DNA of 64,000 bases from Opitutus sp. ER46. Lineage in GTDB: Bacteria; Verrucomicrobiota; Verrucomicrobiia; Opitutales; Opitutaceae. The position numbers and the translations under genes are program-made. The DNA is taken from assembly GCF_003054705.1 (NCBI RefSeq), contig NZ_QAYX01000023.1, forward strand, positions 620,001 through 684,000, read 5' to 3'. The notes beneath the pieces were generated by a model. It did not search any database. It was not told the origin of the DNA and worked only from the letters and a program-made list of their open reading frames with translations. Position 1 is the first letter of the stretch. Each line of letters starts with the position of its first letter. Below are positions 35,183 through 45,100 of this stretch, in pieces.

Positions 35183-38100
35183 CGGTCAAAGAGGACATCG
35201 TGCCGACGCGTCCGGAACTGACGCCGGCGCAGCGGGCCATGCTGGAGGAACGTCTCCGGCGGGCAAAGCAGGCGACGAGTCGGGCGGGAGAACCCCGGTC
35301 CGGCATCGCGCGGCGCCGGGCGGGCGCGGACAGCCCGCTGTCGTACGCGCAGCGGCGCCTCTGGTTCCTGGACCAGTTGGAGCCGGGCTCGCCGGTGTAC
35401 AACGTGTGCCAGGCCCTGCGGATCGCCGGGCCCGTCGACGTCCCGGCGCTGACGGCGGCGTTGAACGAGATTGTGCGCCGGCACGAGGTGCTGCGGACGA
35501 ATTTCACCGCGGCGGACGGCACGCCGGTCCAGGTGGTGCAACCCCAGCGCATCCTCACGGTGGAGGTGGCCGAGGCGGCGGATGAGGCGGAGGCGCTGCG
35601 CCGTGTGCGGGAGGAGTCCCGCCGGCCGTTCGACCTCGCGCGGGATCTCCTGGTCCGCGCGGTGCTGGTGCGGGTGCCGACGGGCGCGTCGATCCTGCTC
35701 CTGACGCTGCACCATATTATCTCGGACGGCTGGTCGCTCGGCATCCTGTTTCGTGAACTCGCCGCGCTGTACCCCGCGGCCTGCACGGGCGCGACCGGCA
35801 ATCTGCCCGAGCTGCCGATCCAGTTTGCGGACTACGTGGCGTGGGAACGCGAAACGCTGCAGGGACCGATGCTCGAGCGGCTGCTCGGCTTCTGGCGCGA
35901 GCAACTGCGCGGTCCGCTCCCGGTGCTGGAACTGCCGTTCGATCACCCCCGCGCGACCGCGGCGGCCGCGCGCGGCGCGGCGCTGACGCTGGACATCCCG
36001 GGCCCGGTGGCAAAGGCGCTGAAGGCGTTGGCGCAACGGGAAGGGGCGACGCTGTTCATGACGCTGCTCGCGGCTTTTCAGACGCTCCTGCACCGCTGGA
36101 CGAGCCAGGACGACATCGTCATCGGCTCGGTGGTCGCGGGCCGGCGGAAGGTGGAGCTGGAAAAGCTGATCGGGTTCTTCGTGAACACGCTGGTGTTTCG
36201 CGGCGACCTCGCGGGCGATCCGACCTTCCGGTCTTTCCTGAAGGCGACGCGCGACCGTGCGTTGGCGGTGCTGGCGCACCAGGACCTGCCCTTCGAGACG
36301 CTGGTGAACGACCTGCGGCCCGACCGGGCGCCCAGCCGAAACCCGCTCTTTCAGGTGATGTTCGTCCTGCAGAACGCGCCGATGCCGGCGTGGAGCCTGG
36401 GCGATGTGACGGTGGAGCCACTCGAAGTGGAGACCGGGACCTCGAAGTTTGATCTCACGCTCTCGATGGTGGAGGACGGCGAGCGGCTCCGGGCGGGAAT
36501 GGAGTACAATGCCGACCTCTTCGAGCCGGAGACTATCCGGCAACTGCTGGGGACATTCGCGACGCTGCTCGGGAGCATTGGCGCGGACCCGGACCAACGC
36601 CTCTCGCGCCTGGCGCTACTGACGCCCGCGGAACGGGAGCAGGTGGTGACGACCTGGAACGACACGCGGCGGAGCTATCCGCGCGACCGGTCACTGGCGG
36701 AGGTGTTCGCGGCGCAGGTGGCGCAGACACCGCATGCGCCGGCGGTGACGTGCGGCGCGCGCACGCTCACGTACCAGCAACTCGACGCGGAGGCCAACCG
36801 GCTGGCGCGGCGGTTGTGGCGGGCGGGCGTGGGCCGGGAGACGCTCGTGGCGGTGATGATGGAACGCTCGGCCGAGCTGATCGTGACGCTGGTGGCGATC
36901 CTCAAGGCGGGAGGGGCGTATGTTTCGCTCGATCCCAGCTACCCGGCGGAACGGCTGGCCTACATGCTGCGGGACACCGCGGCGCCGGTGCTGGTGGTCG
37001 CCAACGAAGCGGTGTGCGAACGACTGCCGCTCGAGACGGGCCAACCGGGACCGGTGGTGCTAAACCTGACGGCGGAGCGGGCGGCGATCGCGAACGAAGG
37101 CACGTCGCCCTTGCCGCTGGCGGTGACCGCGGAGTCGCTGGCCTACGTCAGCTACACCTCGGGATCGACCGGCCGGCCGAAAGGCGTGGCCGTGGCGCAA
37201 CGCGGCGTGGTGCGGCTGGTGAAGCAGGCGGATTTTGCGCGCATGGGGCCGGACGAAGTCTGGCTGCAGTTTGCGCCGATCGCCTTCGACGCCTCGACGC
37301 TCGAGATCTGGGCGCCGCTGCTGAACGGCGGCCGCCTCATCGTCTACCCGCCGGGGCGGACCTCGCTGGCGGAGCTGGGCGAGTTTATTGAACGCGAGCG
37401 CATCACCTCGCTCTGGCTGACGGCCGGCCTGTTTCAACAGATGGTGGAGCACCAGGCGCCGCGGCTGCGGCACGTGAGGCAGCTCCTCGCGGGGGGCGAC
37501 GTGCTTTCGCCGACGGCGGTGGCGCGGGCGCTCGAGGCGTTGCCGGAGACGACGCTGATCAACGGTTACGGTCCGACGGAGAACACGACATTCACCTGCT
37601 GTCACCGGGTGACGGCGGCGGGGACGCGTTCGGTGCCGATCGGGCGTCCGATCAGCAACACGCAGGTGTACATCTTGGATGCGCACCTGCAGCCGGTGCC
37701 CGTGGGCGTGCCCGGGGAGCTGTACGCGGGGGGCGACGGCCTGGCCCGCGGGTACCTGAACCGACCGGAGCTGACGGCGGAGCGGTTCGTGGCGAACCCG
37801 TTCGCGGCGGGCGAACGCCTGTACCGCACGGGGGACCGCGCGCGCTGGTTGCCGGACGGCACGATCGAGTTTCTCGACCGCGTGGATCGCCAGGTGAAGA
37901 TCCGCGGTTTCCGCGTGGAGCCCGCGGAAGTCGAGGCGGTGCTGGCCGCGCATCCCGCGGTGAAGGCCTGTGCGGTGACGGTGCGCGAAGTGGCCGGAGG
38001 CGAGAAGCGCCTCGTGGCCTACGTGGTGCCGGCAAAGGGGACCTCGGTGGCGACCGAGACCCTGCGTGCGCATCTGGCGGCGCGGTTGCCGGACTATCTG

Positions 38101-39333
38101 GTGCCCGCGGCGTTCTTCACCCTGGAGGCGCTGCCGCTGAACGCCAACGGCAAGCTGGATGCGGCGGCGCTGGCGGCGGTGGCGGCGGAGCGTTCAGAGC
38201 TGCATCCCAGTTACGTGGCGCCGCGGGACGACCTGGAGCGCGAGCTCGCGGCGATCTGGGAGAGTGTCCTGGACGTGCGGCCGATCGGGCTGCACGACTC
38301 GTTCTTCGCGCTGGGCGGGCACTCGCTGCTGGCGGTGCGCGTCGTGGCGCAGGTGGAGAAGACGCTCGGGCACCGGCTGCCGGTGGCGGCGATCTTTCAG
38401 CATCCCACGGTGGAGGAGATGGCGCAGGTGCTGCGCGCGCCGGCGACGGCGTATCGCCCGGCGAGCTCGATCGTCGAGATCCAGGCGCAGGGCACGCGGC
38501 CGCCGCTCCACCTCGTGCACGGGGTGGGTGGCGGCATGTTCTGGGGCTACGCCAACCTGGCGCGGCACCTGGGGACGGACCAACCGCTGCTGGCGTTCAA
38601 GTCACGCGGGCTCGACGGCCTGCCGGAGTGGCCGACGATCGAGGAGATGGCCGCGAGTTACGTGGCGGACCTGAGGGCGGCGCAGCCGCACGGTCCGTAT
38701 CAGCTCGGAGGTTACTGCTTTGGCGGCATCGTGGCCTACGAGATGGCGCGGCAGCTGCAGGAGCAGGGGGAGACGGTGGCGTTGCTCGCGCTGATCAATG
38801 GCTCGCCGCCGAATACCGGCTACCAGAAGGATTTCAACCGGCTGTCGCCGCGCTGGCTGGCCCGCTTCAGCGGCAACTTCGCCTACTGGCTGAGCTGTTT
38901 CCTCTTCCGCTGGACCTGGCGGGAACGGAAGGAGTTCGTCCGGTGGAAACTGCGGGTCGTGCGCCGGCGGCCGGCGGACGCGGAGGCGCGGCCGCACGCG
39001 GAGGTGGCGCTGGGCGACGTGGACCAACTGGTCGACCTGGCCGCGTATTCGGAGGAGCGCCGCGCGCTCTGGCGCACGCACGTCCTCGCGCTGATGAAGT
39101 ATCACCCGCGGCCCTACGCGGGGCGCGTGACGCTGATCCGCACGCGGGGGCACCCGATGGTGTGCTCGTTCGATCACGAGTATGGCTGGGCGGAGCTGGC
39201 GCGGGGCGGCGTGGACGTGCACATCGTGCGCGGCGGCCACGGCAACGTGCTGGCGGAGCCGTTTGTGCGGAACGTGGCGGCGGTGCTGCGGACCCGCGCC
39301 GAGCGGCGGGCCGGGAAAAGGGGGACCTCGTGA
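35179..39333 (+). CDS. Terminal NRPS module: C-A(Val-like)-T-TE with Cys nucleophile
   Basis: 1,384 residues. The start overlaps the previous stop by 4 nt and has a strong ribosome site. The N-terminal ~48 residues form a basic helix-like linker. C (~50-480) with HHIISDGWS (~178). A (~490-1000) with YTSGSTGRPKG, GYGPTENTT and NGKLDAAAL; hand-read code D-A-L-W-L-G-G-T-F-K, two changes from the valine code DAFWIGGTFK. T with carrier Ser at ~1047 (LGGHSLLAV). Type I thioesterase (~1105-1380): the nucleophile motif is GYCFGG with Cys 1180 replacing Ser, and the C-terminal RGGHGN supplies the His. Cys-type thioesterases are known, for example in obafluorin biosynthesis, and can favour strained or amide products. 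It should release the final chain as acid, lactone or lactam; which one is not readable. Confidence 0.92.
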   Translation: MTVKEDIVPTRPELTPAQRAMLEERLRRAKQATSRAGEPRSGIARRRAGADSPLSYAQRRLWFLDQLEPGSPVYNVCQALRIAGPVDVPALTAALNEIVRRHEVLRTNFTAADGTPVQVVQPQRILTVEVAEAADEAEALRRVREESRRPFDLARDLLVRAVLVRVPTGASILLLTLHHIISDGWSLGILFRELAALYPAACTGATGNLPELPIQFADYVAWERETLQGPMLERLLGFWREQLRGPLPVLELPFDHPRATAAAARGAALTLDIPGPVAKALKALAQREGATLFMTLLAAFQTLLHRWTSQDDIVIGSVVAGRRKVELEKLIGFFVNTLVFRGDLAGDPTFRSFLKATRDRALAVLAHQDLPFETLVNDLRPDRAPSRNPLFQVMFVLQNAPMPAWSLGDVTVEPLEVETGTSKFDLTLSMVEDGERLRAGMEYNADLFEPETIRQLLGTFATLLGSIGADPDQRLSRLALLTPAEREQVVTTWNDTRRSYPRDRSLAEVFAAQVAQTPHAPAVTCGARTLTYQQLDAEANRLARRLWRAGVGRETLVAVMMERSAELIVTLVAILKAGGAYVSLDPSYPAERLAYMLRDTAAPVLVVANEAVCERLPLETGQPGPVVLNLTAERAAIANEGTSPLPLAVTAESLAYVSYTSGSTGRPKGVAVAQRGVVRLVKQADFARMGPDEVWLQFAPIAFDASTLEIWAPLLNGGRLIVYPPGRTSLAELGEFIERERITSLWLTAGLFQQMVEHQAPRLRHVRQLLAGGDVLSPTAVARALEALPETTLINGYGPTENTTFTCCHRVTAAGTRSVPIGRPISNTQVYILDAHLQPVPVGVPGELYAGGDGLARGYLNRPELTAERFVANPFAAGERLYRTGDRARWLPDGTIEFLDRVDRQVKIRGFRVEPAEVEAVLAAHPAVKACAVTVREVAGGEKRLVAYVVPAKGTSVATETLRAHLAARLPDYLVPAAFFTLEALPLNANGKLDAAALAAVAAERSELHPSYVAPRDDLERELAAIWESVLDVRPIGLHDSFFALGGHSLLAVRVVAQVEKTLGHRLPVAAIFQHPTVEEMAQVLRAPATAYRPASSIVEIQAQGTRPPLHLVHGVGGGMFWGYANLARHLGTDQPLLAFKSRGLDGLPEWPTIEEMAASYVADLRAAQPHGPYQLGGYCFGGIVAYEMARQLQEQGETVALLALINGSPPNTGYQKDFNRLSPRWLARFSGNFAYWLSCFLFRWTWRERKEFVRWKLRVVRRRPADAEARPHAEVALGDVDQLVDLAAYSEERRALWRTHVLALMKYHPRPYAGRVTLIRTRGHPMVCSFDHEYGWAELARGGVDVHIVRGGHGNVLAEPFVRNVAAVLRTRAERRAGKRGTS

Positions 39334-40118
39334 AGCGGACCCCGATGATGCCGGCGGCGGAAGCGTCGACGGTGGATGTCACCCGCAAGCCGCCGCGGCC
39401 GGGCCTCGAGCCCGGCGTGGTCGACCTGTGGTGGGTGGCGCTGGACGCGGAGCCGGACGACCAGGCGCGGGCGTTGGCGGAGCGGCTGTCGGCGGACGAA
39501 CGGGAGCGGGCCGAGCGTTTCTTCTTTGCGCGGGACCGGCGGCGCTTCGTGGTCGCGCGGGGGGTGCTGCGCGTGCTGCTGGGCCGCTATCTCGGCGCGG
39601 CCGCGGAGACGGTGGCGTTCCGGTATGGCACGAACGGCAAGCCGGCGCTGGCGGCGCCCGCGGCGCACCTGCATTTCAACCTGGCGCACTCGGAAGGGCA
39701 GGCGCTGTACGCGTTTTCTGGTGACAGCGAAGTCGGGGTGGACCTGGAGCGGATCCGGGAGCTGCCCGACTGGGAGTCGATCGCCTCGACCTGCTTCGGG
39801 CCACAGGAGACGGCGCGCGTGCAGGCGGCGCCGGCGGCGGAGCGCCGGCTCGAGTTTTTCCAGGCCTGGGCGCGGCAGGAGGCCGTGCTGAAGGCGAGCG
39901 GAGTCGGCCTCGCGGGGGCCGGGCGCGGCGCGCCGGCGGCGGCCGGGGCGTGGCGGGTGTTCTCGCTGGCGCTGGACCCGACGTACGCGGCCGCGGTCGC
40001 GGTCGGGGCGGGCCCGCGGTGGCTGCGCGTTTGCCGCTGGGGCGAACGGCAGGAACCGGGCCGGGCCCGGCGGATGGCTTTGGCAGAAATGGCACACGTC
40101 GGACCAGGACTTCTATGA
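39330..40118 (+). CDS. 4'-phosphopantetheinyl transferase (Sfp type)
   Basis: 262 residues from the GTG at 39330, which overlaps the NRPS stop (GTGA). In-frame ATGs at 39345 and 39348 are alternatives. It converts apo carrier domains of the megasynthases to the holo form with CoA. Motifs are in the right order: FNLAHSEG (~112), the Mg-binding GVDLERIR (~137) and WARQEAVLK (~181, the W-x-x-K/Q-E-A-x-x-K signature). The C-terminus is a little irregular (Ala/Gly-rich around 195-210) but the length fits the family. Its place inside the operon makes it the dedicated activating enzyme. Confidence 0.92.
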   Translation: MKRTPMMPAAEASTVDVTRKPPRPGLEPGVVDLWWVALDAEPDDQARALAERLSADERERAERFFFARDRRRFVVARGVLRVLLGRYLGAAAETVAFRYGTNGKPALAAPAAHLHFNLAHSEGQALYAFSGDSEVGVDLERIRELPDWESIASTCFGPQETARVQAAPAAERRLEFFQAWARQEAVLKASGVGLAGAGRGAPAAAGAWRVFSLALDPTYAAAVAVGAGPRWLRVCRWGERQEPGRARRMALAEMAHVGPGLL

Positions 40119-41788
40119 ATCTGATACGCTTCTTCATTCGCGGCTCCCGCGTCATGATGCTCAGCACCTTCGGGGCGGCATTGCTCAGCGGCGCGGCCAA
40201 CGCGGGACTCATCGCGGTGGTGAACACCGCGCTGACCCAGGCCGGGGCGCCGACGCGGCTCATGGTCATCTGCTTTGTCGCGCTGGCCGTGGGCCGGCTG
40301 GTGACGAACTTCGTGGCGCAGGTGACCCTCGCGCACTTCTCGCAGCGCAACAGCGCCGAGCTGCGCCGGGACCTGGTGGGCAAGATCCTGTCGGTGCCGC
40401 TGCGGCAACTGGAGGACATTGGCGCGCCGCGGTTGATGGTGGCGCTGACGGAGGACGTGCTGACGCTGACGGAGGCGATGCTGGCAATCCCGACCTTCGC
40501 GGTGAACGTGGCCATCCTGGTCGGAGGGGCGATCTACCTCGGGTATCTGTCCCTGAGCGTTCTGGCGGCGATGGCGGTGTTCATTGTCTTCGGGGCGATC
40601 GCGTACCGGTTCCTGATTCGCAGCGGCTTCGGGCACCTGTATCAGGCGCGCGATGAGCAGGACCGGCTGTTCCGCCATTTCCGCGCGCTCACCGAAGGCA
40701 TCAAGGAGCTGAAGCTGCACCGCGAGCGGCGGGGCGTGTTCCTGGCGAAGAGCATCCACGGCTGCACGGAGACCTACAAGCGGCATGCGGTCGCGGCGGA
40801 GATGCGGTTCATCTTCGCGCACAACTGGAGCCATCTCCTGTTCTTCACGCTGGTCGGCCTGATCCTGTTCCTGCTGCCGAAGCTGCGCGACGTGAGCCCG
40901 CAGGCGCTCACCGGCTACATCGTGGCGACGCTGTACCTGATGGGACCGCTCTCGGGCGTGCTCGGCAGCCTCTCGCTGTTTGGCCGTGCGAGCGCCTCGC
41001 TGCGGAAGATCGAGCAGCTGGGCGTCGTGCTGACGCAGCGGACGGGGGACAACTGCCCGATCTCGCTGCCGCCGGCCGCGCCGAAGTTCGAGCGCCTGGA
41101 GCTGGTGGATGTGACGCATTCCTACCACCGCGAACGGGAGGACGACCATTTCTCCCTCGGGCCGATCAACCTCGAGTTCCGGCCGGGCGAGATCGTTTAC
41201 CTCGTGGGCGGCAACGGCAGCGGCAAGTCGACGCTGGCAAAGGTGATCACCGGGTTGTACCCGCCGGAGGAGGGGACGATCCGGGTCAATGGCCGGATGG
41301 TGACGGAGCAAAACCGCGATGACTACCGGCAGTACTTCTCGGCGGTGTTCGCGGACTTCTACCTGTTCGACAACCTGCTGGGCCACGCCGGCCGGGACCT
41401 CGATACGCAGGCCCGCGAGTACCTGAGCCAGCTGCACCTGGACCACAAGGTGAAGGTCGTGGACGGCGTGCTTTCCACGACCCAGCTTTCGCAAGGGCAG
41501 CGCAAGCGGCTCGCGTTGCTCAACGCCTACCTGGAAGACCGGCCATTCTATCTGTTCGACGAATGGGCCTCGGACCAGGACCCGCTATTCAAGGAGCTCT
41601 TTTACACGCAGCTCCTGCCCGAACTCCGGGTGCGGAGGAAGACCGTCCTGGCCATCACCCACGACGACAAGTACTTCCACCTGGCGGACCGCATCATCAA
41701 GTTGGACTACGGCCAGATCGTGCATGACGGCGGGCCGGAACGACGCGGCACGCGGCAGCCGTTTGTGGAACTGGACCTGCGGACCTGA
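40115..41788 (+). CDS. Cyclic-peptide-type ABC exporter (SyrD/PvdE-like), fused TMD-NBD
   Basis: 557 residues. The ATG overlaps the PPTase stop by 4 nt. The N-terminal half (~10-310) holds about six membrane helices. The C-terminal half is an ABC ATPase with Walker A GGNGSGKST at ~367, signature LSQGQRKRL (~460), Walker B YLFDEWASDQDP and the H-loop ITHDD. TMD-NBD half-transporters of this kind export lipopeptides and siderophore precursors such as syringomycin and pyoverdine to the periplasm or outside. As the last gene of the operon it is the likely exporter of the product, and probably the main self-protection since no other resistance gene is visible. Confidence 0.9.
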   Translation: MNLIRFFIRGSRVMMLSTFGAALLSGAANAGLIAVVNTALTQAGAPTRLMVICFVALAVGRLVTNFVAQVTLAHFSQRNSAELRRDLVGKILSVPLRQLEDIGAPRLMVALTEDVLTLTEAMLAIPTFAVNVAILVGGAIYLGYLSLSVLAAMAVFIVFGAIAYRFLIRSGFGHLYQARDEQDRLFRHFRALTEGIKELKLHRERRGVFLAKSIHGCTETYKRHAVAAEMRFIFAHNWSHLLFFTLVGLILFLLPKLRDVSPQALTGYIVATLYLMGPLSGVLGSLSLFGRASASLRKIEQLGVVLTQRTGDNCPISLPPAAPKFERLELVDVTHSYHREREDDHFSLGPINLEFRPGEIVYLVGGNGSGKSTLAKVITGLYPPEEGTIRVNGRMVTEQNRDDYRQYFSAVFADFYLFDNLLGHAGRDLDTQAREYLSQLHLDHKVKVVDGVLSTTQLSQGQRKRLALLNAYLEDRPFYLFDEWASDQDPLFKELFYTQLLPELRVRRKTVLAITHDDKYFHLADRIIKLDYGQIVHDGGPERRGTRQPFVELDLRT

Positions 41789-42129
41789 GCGGGACGGGTG
41801 GGGACGCAGCCGACGGAAACGTTGGTCGGCGGACCTCGCGGGGGCGAATGCGGCAGCAAGCGGCTTGCTCCGGGGTGTGAAGGCGTGCGGCGGGCCGTGC
41901 GGACACGTGTGCGCGGCTGTGCGGTTTTTGGCCGGCGGACGGCCCGAATGATTCGCGTGACAGAGCGGCGCGTGACGCGGTTTTCCCTCTGAACTTGACT
42001 GTCCAGACACGGCTGGCGGTCAGCGCGCAATTCATGCACCGCGAATGGCAACGGCTGCGTAGTCCCATGCCCCCCCGGGTGGCACACTGGTTCCGCTTTA
42101 TCGCGGAAAACGTCTGCTCTTTCACGCAC
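41789..42129. other. Intergenic region between NRPS operon and nifJ
   Basis: 341 bp without a convincing gene. An in-frame extension of nifJ reaches 41995 but carries no homologous sequence. The region must hold the end of the NRPS transcript and the nifJ promoter. I cannot pick a clear -35/-10 pair or a T-tailed terminator. Its only outstanding element is the CACGTG-centred near-palindrome at 41899-41914. Confidence 0.5.
41899..41914. promoter_or_regulatory. Near-palindrome matching the lacI/GH28 candidate operator
   Basis: GCGGACACGTGTGCGC differs at one base from the perfect palindrome GCGGACACGTGTCCGC found at 55511-55526 beside the LacI-type regulator. It lies 216 bp upstream of nifJ. 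The shared site may mean that one regulator acts on both loci, or it may be chance in GC-rich DNA. Confidence 0.35.
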
Positions 42130-45100
42130 ATGCCTAATCGCCCGTCGTCCAACGACTATTTTACCTGCGATGCCAACGATGCCGTGGCATCCGTGGCCTT
42201 CCGGCTCAACGAGCTGATCGCCATCTACCCGATTACGCCGTCGTCGCCGATGGCGGAGACCTGCGACGAGTGGGCCGCCCAGGGTAAGAAGAATCTTTGG
42301 GGCGAAGTGCCCCGGATCGTCGAAATGCAGTCCGAGGCCGGTGTCGCCGGCGCGGTGCATGGCGGTCTGCAGACCGGCGCGCTGACGACGACCTTCACGG
42401 CGTCCCAGGGCCTGCTGCTCATGATCCCGAATCTGTACAAGATCGCGGGCGAGCTACTGCCGTTCACCTGCCACGTCAGCGCCCGCGCGCTGGCCGCGCA
42501 GGGTCTGTCGATCTTCGGCGATCACCAGGATGTGATGGCCTGCCGCGCCACGGGTTGCGCGCTGCTCTGCAGCAACTCGCCGCAGGAGGCGCACGACCTC
42601 GCGCTGGTCGCCCACGCGGCGAGCCTGCGTTCGCGCGTGCCGTTCATCCACTTCTTCGACGGTTTCCGCACCTCGCACGAAGTGCAGAAGATCGCCCGCC
42701 TGTCGGATGACCAGCTGCGTGCGGTCATCGATCAGGACGACATCACGGCCTTCCAGGCCCGGGCGATGACGCCGGACAAGCCGACCCTCCGCGGCACGGC
42801 GCAGAATCCCGACGTGTATTTCCAGGGTCGCGAGGCGGTGAATCCGTTCTACGAGAAGCTGCCCGGGATCGTGCAGGACATCATGGACAAGTTCAAGGCG
42901 GCCACCGGCCGGTCCTACCACTTGTTCGACTATCACGGTCACCCCGAAGCCGAGCGCGTCGTGATCGCGATGGGCAGCAGCATCGACACGATCAGCGAGA
43001 CGGTCGACTGGCTGACCGCGAAGGGTGAGAAGGTGGGCGTCCTTAGCGTGCGCCTGTTCCTCCCGTTCCACGTGAAGTCCTTCCTCGCGGCGCTGCCGAA
43101 GACGACGAAGGCGATCGCGGTGCTCGACCGCACGAAGGAGCCCGGCTGCATGGGCGAGCCGCTGTACCTCAATGTCGTCGGCGCGCTGGCCGAAGGCCGC
43201 AACCCGCTCGCGGTTTCGCCGCGCGTCGTGGGTGGCCGCTACGGCCTGGGCTCGAAGGAATTCACCCCGGGCATGGTCCGCGCGGTCTTCCAGCACCTGA
43301 ACCAGTGGGAACCGCTCAACCACTTCACCATCGGCATCACCGATGACGTGTCCGGCACCTCGCTGCCGTTTGACGCGGACTTCGATCTCGAGGCCTCCGA
43401 CGTGCGCCGCTGCGTGTTCGTCGGCCTGGGCGCGGACGGCACCGTCGGCGCGAACAAGAATTCGATCAAGATCATCGGCGAGCAGACCGACAACTTTGCG
43501 CAGGGCTACTTCGTGTACGACTCGAAGAAGTCCGGCTCGATGACGGTCTCGCACCTGCGCTTCGGCCCGCGGCCGATCAAGGCGCCGTACCTCATTCATC
43601 GCGGCGACTTCGTCGCGTGCAGCCAGTTCAGCTTCGTCGGCCGCGCTGACGTGCTCGGGTTCGCCGCGCAGGGCGCGACCGTGCTGCTGAATTCGCCGCA
43701 CTCGCCCGAAGAGACCTGGAAGCAGCTCCCGCGCGACTGGCAGAATACGATCATCACGAAGAAGCTCCGGCTGTTCGTCATCGACGCGACCAAGGTCGCG
43801 CATGACACCGGCATGGGCCGCCGCACCAACACCGTGCTGCAGACCTGCTTCTTCGCCCTGTCCGGGGTCCTCCCGAAGGACGAGGCGATCACGCAGATCA
43901 AGAAGTCGATCGCCAAGACCTACGGCAAGAAGGGCGAGCAGATCGTGAAGATGAACTACGCCGCGGTCGATGCGTCGCTCGCCGGCCTGGCCGAGGTGAA
44001 GATCCCCGCCACGGTCGACGTCGATGCCGTCGCAAGCGTGCCGCCGTCCTACTCCAACGCGCCGAAGTTTGTGCAGGAGATCACCGCGCGCCTGCTGGCC
44101 AACGAGGGCGACCTCATGCCGGTGAGCGCGATCCCGCTCGACGGTATCTGGCCCACGGGCACGGCCCGGTTCGAGAAGCGCAACATCGCGCTCGAGATCC
44201 CGAAGTGGGACTCCTCGATCTGCATCCAGTGCAACAAGTGCGTGATGGTCTGCCCGCACGCGGCCATTCGCGCCAAGATCTACACGCCCGAGGCGGCGGC
44301 CGGCGCGCCGGCGACCTTCGCGGCGACGAAGTTCAAGTCGTCCGACATGCCTGGCATGCAGTACACGCTGCAGGTCGCGCCCGAGGATTGCACCGGCTGC
44401 TCGATCTGCGTCCAGGTCTGCCCGGCCAAGGACAAGACGAACCCGAAGCACAAGGCCATCGACATGGTGGCCCAGCCCCCGCTGCTCGAGACCGAGCGCG
44501 CGAACTGGGACTTCTTTACCAAGCTGCCCGATCCGGACCGCACGAAGCTCGATATCGCGACGGTCAAGGGCACGCAGTTCCTGACGCCGCTGTTCGAATT
44601 CTCCGGCGCCTGCGCCGGCTGCGGTGAGACGCCCTACATCAAGCTGCTCACGCAGCTCTTCGGTGACCGCATCACCATCGGCAATGCGACGGGCTGCTCG
44701 TCCATCTACGGCGGCAACCTGCCGACGACGCCTTATTGCCAGGACAGCAACGGCCGCGGCCCGACCTGGTGCAACTCGCTCTTCGAGGACAACGCCGAGT
44801 TTGGTCTCGGTCTGCTCCTCGGCGTCGAACAGCGCGCCAAGACCGCCCGCGAACTGCTGCAGAAGCTGGCGGCCCGCGTGGGTCCGGACCTGGTCAACCA
44901 GATCCTCCATGCCGACCAGTCGACGGAGGCCGGCATCGCCGCCCAGCGCACGCGCGTGGTGGCGGTGAAGGAAGCGCTCCGCGGCGCGACCGGCTATGAG
45001 GCGGCCCGGCTGCTGGTGGTGGCCGACGACCTGGTGCGCAAGACGGTGTGGATCCTCGGTGGCGACGGCTGGGCGTACGACATCGGCTACGGCGGCCTGG

